Shown in pieces: positions 60,340 to 64,000 of a DNA stretch of 64,000 bases (the stretch's first letter is position 1; every line of letters starts with the position of its first letter). The notes beneath the pieces are model-generated. The model did no database searches, was not told where the DNA came from, and worked only from the letters and a program-made list of their open reading frames with translations. The stretch is from NCBI GenBank assembly GCA_018401955.1, contig JAGYJT010000003.1:1-64000 (forward strand). Direction: 5' to 3'. The DNA comes from Chitinophagales bacterium. GTDB taxonomy: Bacteria > Bacteroidota > Bacteroidia > Chitinophagales > CAIOSU01. Position numbers and translations under genes: made by a program.

Positions 60340-62220
60340 ATGAAAAGTTTAAAGGCCATTCTAATTTTTACAGTAGTTGCATCGCTCCAATGTGCAGCAA
60401 GTATAAGTATTACTGCATTAAACCATGCAGTACAGCCCACCAACGTATTGCGTTACGATGTGAGCTTCAATGTTGCGCCAGCTTCAAGGGCTTACGTTGA
60501 GTATTATTATTTGGATGGCACTGATACTATTTGGGGTTACACCAATATTACAGATTCTGCCGCTACCCATCAGTTTACCTTAGTGGGTTTAGTGGCTTCC
60601 ACCAATTATCGTTTTCGTGCGGCGGCATTTGACACTACGGGTATTTCATACGGTGCTTGGACTGATTTTACAACCGGTGCGCTGCCAAGTGGCCTGCCTT
60701 TTATTGCATCGGTGCCAGTACCCAACACTTCAACCACTGAGGGGTACATTTTTACCAACACTGCGCGAGCCAGCCTTTCGCTCAGCGGAGAAACTGCTCA
60801 AATTTATGATAGAAAAGGCAACTTAGTTTGGTATCAGTTTATTGATGCGGTAAGTGCTGGTGGTTTTTACCAGTGTAAATATGCCTACCCTAGTGCCCCG
60901 CAGCGCATGGTATTTACCAATTGCCACGAACTTGTGGAAATGACCTTAGGTGGTGAAGAGATAACACGTATAGCGCTGCAGGGAGCAGATACCAATTACT
61001 ACTTTCACCACGAGGTAATAAAGAAAAGCAATGGTAATTTTTTAGCAATTGCTGCAAACCCGGTAAGGTTTGATTTTAGCAGCAGCGGTGGCCCAACTGA
61101 TAGCCTTGTGATATCAGAGAGTATATTGGAGTTGAACCCTGCCGGTAACATTGTATGGCGATGGGACGCTAAAAACCAGCTGGATACTACCAGCTTTGAA
61201 GAGAACTTGGCAGGTAATTATTGGGACAATCGTTTTCCGGGGTCATATAGCTGGCTGCATGCCAATGCACTGGCTATTGATTTAGATGGTGGCGTGCTGC
61301 TATCGGCCCGTAAGTCAAGCCAGGTGTTTAAAATAAACCCTAACAATAAGAGCATTATTTTTATTGCAGGCAGCCCGGGTACTTTCGTTATTTTCCCAAT
61401 AAGCCATAGGTTTAAGGGGCAACATACGGTTTCAGTTACAGGTGGTAATAAGTATATGGTTTTTGATAATCAAGGCATGGATACCGTAAGTAGGGTAGTA
61501 GAGTATTTTGCGCTAGGTTACGATAACTCCTTTAGGCGGCAATGGGAGTATGTATTACCTAACATAAGCCCGCTTTTAGGCAGCGCACAAAGGCTTGACA
61601 ACGGAAACATACTTATAGGTACTGGTATAGGTAGCTCTGTTATTGAGCTAGACAGCGATAGGCAGACGAAAGTGCTTGAGTTGCAGCAAAGCGAACAGCT
61701 GTACCGTGCATACGGTATTACTTCTTTATATGAAGCGCCACCAGCAATTAGTTTCTCGGTAGTTGATACGTTTTGCGGCGATAACCTAACGCCGGTAACT
61801 CTTACTGCCAGCCCAGCCCCCGGTTTTTTTACAGGCCCAGGAGTAACAGGTAATGTGTTTGACCCTATTGCCGCAGGGCCAGGTGTGCATGAGCTAGTAT
61901 ACCACTATGGTTGGAGTACCAAAACCGTAACCGTTGGTTGCGTGGGTATTAAGGATGCAAATGGCATGGACGTATCCTTAAGGCTTTACCCTAACCCAGC
62001 CAATGGCGTGGTCAATTTTTCATATCAGTTGCACAAAAACCATCAAGCCCATTGGTCTATTATGGATTTGTCGGGCAAATTGGTTGCATCGGGCACTACT
62101 GGCACCCAAAGTGGCCAAGTTGATTTTGCAGCAGACCTATCACATCTTGCCAAAGGCATGTATATGGCAGTGCTAGAGGTTAACGGCCAGCGCACTTTCT
62201 CTAGGTTATCATTGCAATAA
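60340..62220 (+). CDS. Secreted arylsulfotransferase-like protein with N-terminal Fn3-like domain and T9SS sorting domain (copy 3)
   Basis: This protein has about 626 residues from the ATG at 60340 (ATG 60313 and TTG 60310 are alternatives), with a signal peptide ending around VASLQCAAS. Residues ~20-115 form an Fn3-like sandwich (YVEYYYLDG, VGLVASTNYRFRA) absent in the two paralogues. The ASST-like body contains HANALAIDLDGG, LSARKSSQVFKI and KGQHTVSV, so the third motif has QHT where the others have QHH. A YPNP-start type A sorting domain closes the protein. It is the most divergent of the three. Function as for the others, with an added binding domain. Confidence 0.82.
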   Translation: MKSLKAILIFTVVASLQCAASISITALNHAVQPTNVLRYDVSFNVAPASRAYVEYYYLDGTDTIWGYTNITDSAATHQFTLVGLVASTNYRFRAAAFDTTGISYGAWTDFTTGALPSGLPFIASVPVPNTSTTEGYIFTNTARASLSLSGETAQIYDRKGNLVWYQFIDAVSAGGFYQCKYAYPSAPQRMVFTNCHELVEMTLGGEEITRIALQGADTNYYFHHEVIKKSNGNFLAIAANPVRFDFSSSGGPTDSLVISESILELNPAGNIVWRWDAKNQLDTTSFEENLAGNYWDNRFPGSYSWLHANALAIDLDGGVLLSARKSSQVFKINPNNKSIIFIAGSPGTFVIFPISHRFKGQHTVSVTGGNKYMVFDNQGMDTVSRVVEYFALGYDNSFRRQWEYVLPNISPLLGSAQRLDNGNILIGTGIGSSVIELDSDRQTKVLELQQSEQLYRAYGITSLYEAPPAISFSVVDTFCGDNLTPVTLTASPAPGFFTGPGVTGNVFDPIAAGPGVHELVYHYGWSTKTVTVGCVGIKDANGMDVSLRLYPNPANGVVNFSYQLHKNHQAHWSIMDLSGKLVASGTTGTQSGQVDFAADLSHLAKGMYMAVLEVNGQRTFSRLSLQ

Positions 62221-62231
62221 TTGGTTGCTGT

Positions 62232-63509
62232 TTATTTCTCCAAAATGGCAGTAATACCTTGTCCGCCAGCGGCACAAACGGATATGAACGCCCTGCCCGA
62301 ACCTTTTTGGTTCAGTAACTTGGCTGCTGTAGCCAATACCCTGCCACCGGTTGCTGCAAATGGATGGCCAGTTGCCAAGCTGCTACCTTTTACGTTTAGC
62401 TTGCTACGCTCAATGGCACCTAAGGCATCCACACCAAATTGCTTGCTAAGTTCAGGGCTTTCCCAAATTTTAAGGGTAGCTAGCACTTGCCCGGCAAATG
62501 CTTCATGAATTTCATAGAAATCAAAATCTTGCAAGGTTATGCCTGCTTTTTTAAGCATACGGTTGCTTGCCAATATGGGCGCAAGTAAAAGGTCTTGTTG
62601 GTTTTTTACATACTCTACCGCAGCTAGCTCGGCAAAGGTTAAGTACGCAATCACAGGCAAGTTGTGAGTTTTGGCCCATTCTTCGCTAGCCAATAGTATG
62701 CACGATGCACCATCGGTAAGCGGTGAAGAGTTACCAGCAGTGAGTGTTCCGTTTTGTCTATCAAATGCTGGTTTAAGGGTAGAGAGCTTCTCAATGGTAG
62801 AGTCGGGGCGTAGAATGTTGTCTTTAGTTAAACCATTAAATGGCGTAAGCATATCATCCAAAAAGCCCTCTTCGTAGGCCTTGGCCAACTTTTGGTGGCT
62901 TTCGTAGGCCAGTTGGTCTTGCTGGTCGCGGGGTATTTGATAATACTTGGTCGTTATCTCGGTATGCCCGCCCATTGATAGGCCCGTGCGCGGCTCCATG
63001 TTCTCTGGCGGCACCGGGGTAAAATCGCTAGGGCGAATGCTTAGAATGGTTTTAAGACGAGCGCCTGTAGTTTTCGCACGGCGGGCCGCCAATAGTTTTT
63101 TGGTTAGGCTTTCGTTTAACAGCAAAGGCACATGACTGGTAGAGTCTACGCCACCGGCAATACCCACTTCAATTTGCCCTAATGCTATTTTATTGGCTAT
63201 ATACACTGCCGCCTCTACACCCGTATCACAGGCCTGTTGTATGTCGCAAGCAGGAGTGCGTTGGTCAAGCGAGGTGCTCATTACGCTTTCGCGCATAAGG
63301 TTAAGTACTAAGCTGCTTTTTATTACAGCGCCACCAGCCACTTCGCCAAGTAATTCGCCTTTTAGGTTATATCGGTCAATCAACCCATTAAGGGCAGCCA
63401 CCATCATATCTTGGTTGCTACTTAATGTGTGGGCGGTGTTTTGCCTAGCAAATGGTATACGGTTGTAGCCAACAATGGCTACTTTACGGGGTTGTGTATT
63501 GGCAAGCAT
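62232..63509 (-). CDS. Acetyl-CoA C-acyltransferase (thiolase)
   Basis: This 425-residue thiolase of the FadI/trifunctional-beta type has the nucleophile Cys94 in DIQQACDTG, HEAFAGQ near residue 345, GHPFAATGG near 384 and the second Cys in CAAGGQG near 413. All catalytic motifs are intact. It would join or cleave acyl-CoA chains in fatty acid degradation. It is the first gene of the right-hand section that reads as ordinary lipid metabolism, and it faces the same way as the thioesterase-like gene upstream of it, 29 bases away, which suggests an operon. Confidence 0.92.
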   Translation of the reverse strand: MLANTQPRKVAIVGYNRIPFARQNTAHTLSSNQDMMVAALNGLIDRYNLKGELLGEVAGGAVIKSSLVLNLMRESVMSTSLDQRTPACDIQQACDTGVEAAVYIANKIALGQIEVGIAGGVDSTSHVPLLLNESLTKKLLAARRAKTTGARLKTILSIRPSDFTPVPPENMEPRTGLSMGGHTEITTKYYQIPRDQQDQLAYESHQKLAKAYEEGFLDDMLTPFNGLTKDNILRPDSTIEKLSTLKPAFDRQNGTLTAGNSSPLTDGASCILLASEEWAKTHNLPVIAYLTFAELAAVEYVKNQQDLLLAPILASNRMLKKAGITLQDFDFYEIHEAFAGQVLATLKIWESPELSKQFGVDALGAIERSKLNVKGSSLATGHPFAATGGRVLATAAKLLNQKGSGRAFISVCAAGGQGITAILEK

Positions 63510-63538
63510 AGCTTAGTTGTTGTTTAATTTAATACAAT

Positions 63539-63976
63539 CTACCTTTTAAATTCGGTTTTAAAAAGGTTGGTGTAGCCTTTTGCAATCAATTTGGTACGGT
63601 CAGCGTTCCAAACCTCACATTGAGCATTTACAATCTGCTTACCTTTTTTAGTTATTGATGTTTCTGCAATTATTTTGTCTCCCTCAAAGGCAGGAGCCAA
63701 GTAATCAACGTTTAAGTTAATGGAGGTATAAAAGTAGGGTTCGCCAAACGAGAACATGGCTGCACCAATTACATCATCAATAATGGCTGCGGTAACACCG
63801 CCATGCAAAATAGCAGCTGGGTTGGTCATTTCTTTACGGATAGTGTATTGAAAAGTAAGTTTACCCGCTTCGGCAGCTAATACTATCGGTTTAAGCCATT
63901 GCATAAATGGGGAAGGCGATGAATTGAACTCTTTGCCGATAAAGGTTTGTAAGTTTACTAATGCTTTATTGCTCAT
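63539..63976 (-). CDS. PaaI/hotdog-fold thioesterase
   Basis: This 145-residue hotdog protein of the PaaI thioesterase family shows AAILHGGVTAAIIDDVIGAA, with the HGG and the later Asp that form the usual active site, and a YFYTSINLNVDYLAPA beta strand. Family members hydrolyse acyl-CoA esters such as aryl or short-chain thioesters. It precedes the thiolase in transcription. The ATG at 63976 is the only sensible start. A role in clearing stalled acyl-CoA is likely. Confidence 0.88.
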   Translation of the reverse strand: MSNKALVNLQTFIGKEFNSSPSPFMQWLKPIVLAAEAGKLTFQYTIRKEMTNPAAILHGGVTAAIIDDVIGAAMFSFGEPYFYTSINLNVDYLAPAFEGDKIIAETSITKKGKQIVNAQCEVWNADRTKLIAKGYTNLFKTEFKR

Positions 63977-64000
63977 GATTAAATCAGTGTTTTGTTGTAA

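Noticed and set aside
1-64000. CRISPR arrays, tRNA genes, insertion sequences or integrase genes
   Set aside because: No regular direct repeats, tRNA-like cloverleaf segments or transposase-like proteins were seen on either strand.

Overview
The window is most likely from a free-living member of the Bacteroidota. Three proteins end in type A C-terminal sorting domains of the type IX secretion system (YPNP motif). Several putative promoters fit the Bacteroidota pattern (TTG or TTTG near -33, TAnnTTTG near -7). FG-GAP/UnbV lipoproteins, twitch-type radical SAM proteins and HTTM proteins are also typical of that phylum. I cannot name a genus. There are no rRNA or tRNA genes, insertion sequences, phage genes or CRISPR arrays, and no gene-free stretch above 300 bases.

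The window reads as one large locus for making and decorating a surface glycan or glycolipid, organised as many short opposing operons. From left to right: (1) 1-2643, two tandem 2-oxoglutarate dioxygenases and a Wzt-type ABC ATPase; (2) 2656-6326, a reverse-strand operon of nitrilase, N-acetyl sugar amidotransferase and carbamoyltransferase; (3) 6582-9818, two B12-binding radical SAM enzymes; (4) 9821-12749, aminotransferase, Gfo/Idh oxidoreductase and GT2; (5) 12908-27199, five large polytopic membrane proteins, a third B12 radical SAM protein, a second Gfo/Idh-GT2 pair and a T9SS-exported arylsulfotransferase-like protein; (6) 27206-36320, two FG-GAP/UnbV lipoproteins, a GT2, a WecD-like acetyltransferase and a vanadium-haloperoxidase-type enzyme; (7) 36425-43847, a reverse-strand operon with two more membrane proteins, a small membrane protein, an HTTM protein, an aminotransferase and an epimerase; (8) 43947-56915, two YfhO-like membrane proteins each followed by a GT2, two SGNH proteins, a second arylsulfotransferase-like protein and a CDP-hexose pathway; (9) 56912-63976, a twitch radical SAM protein, a methyltransferase, a phosphatidylserine-decarboxylase-like protein, a third arylsulfotransferase-like protein, a thiolase and a hotdog thioesterase.

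The glycosyltransfer machinery is unusual. Every soluble glycosyltransferase I recognise (five) is GT2, mostly resembling polyprenyl-phosphate sugar synthases. They sit among nine large polytopic membrane proteins with GT-C-like features, in three sequence families. I see no GT1- or GT4-type enzyme and no Wzx/Wzy pair. My inference is that sugars are loaded onto a polyprenyl phosphate carrier by the GT2 enzymes and transferred on the outer face of the inner membrane by the membrane proteins, while the accessory enzymes add amino, amidino, carbamoyl, acyl, methyl or sulfate groups. The five-member membrane family (12908, 14821, 16650, 40229, 42015) is the best candidate for something undescribed.

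Ten convergent gene pairs overlap or lie within 13 bases of each other. Two promoters carry perfect palindromes over the -33 region (36360-36377 and 58521-58550). All functions are read from sequence motifs by eye; no database search was possible.
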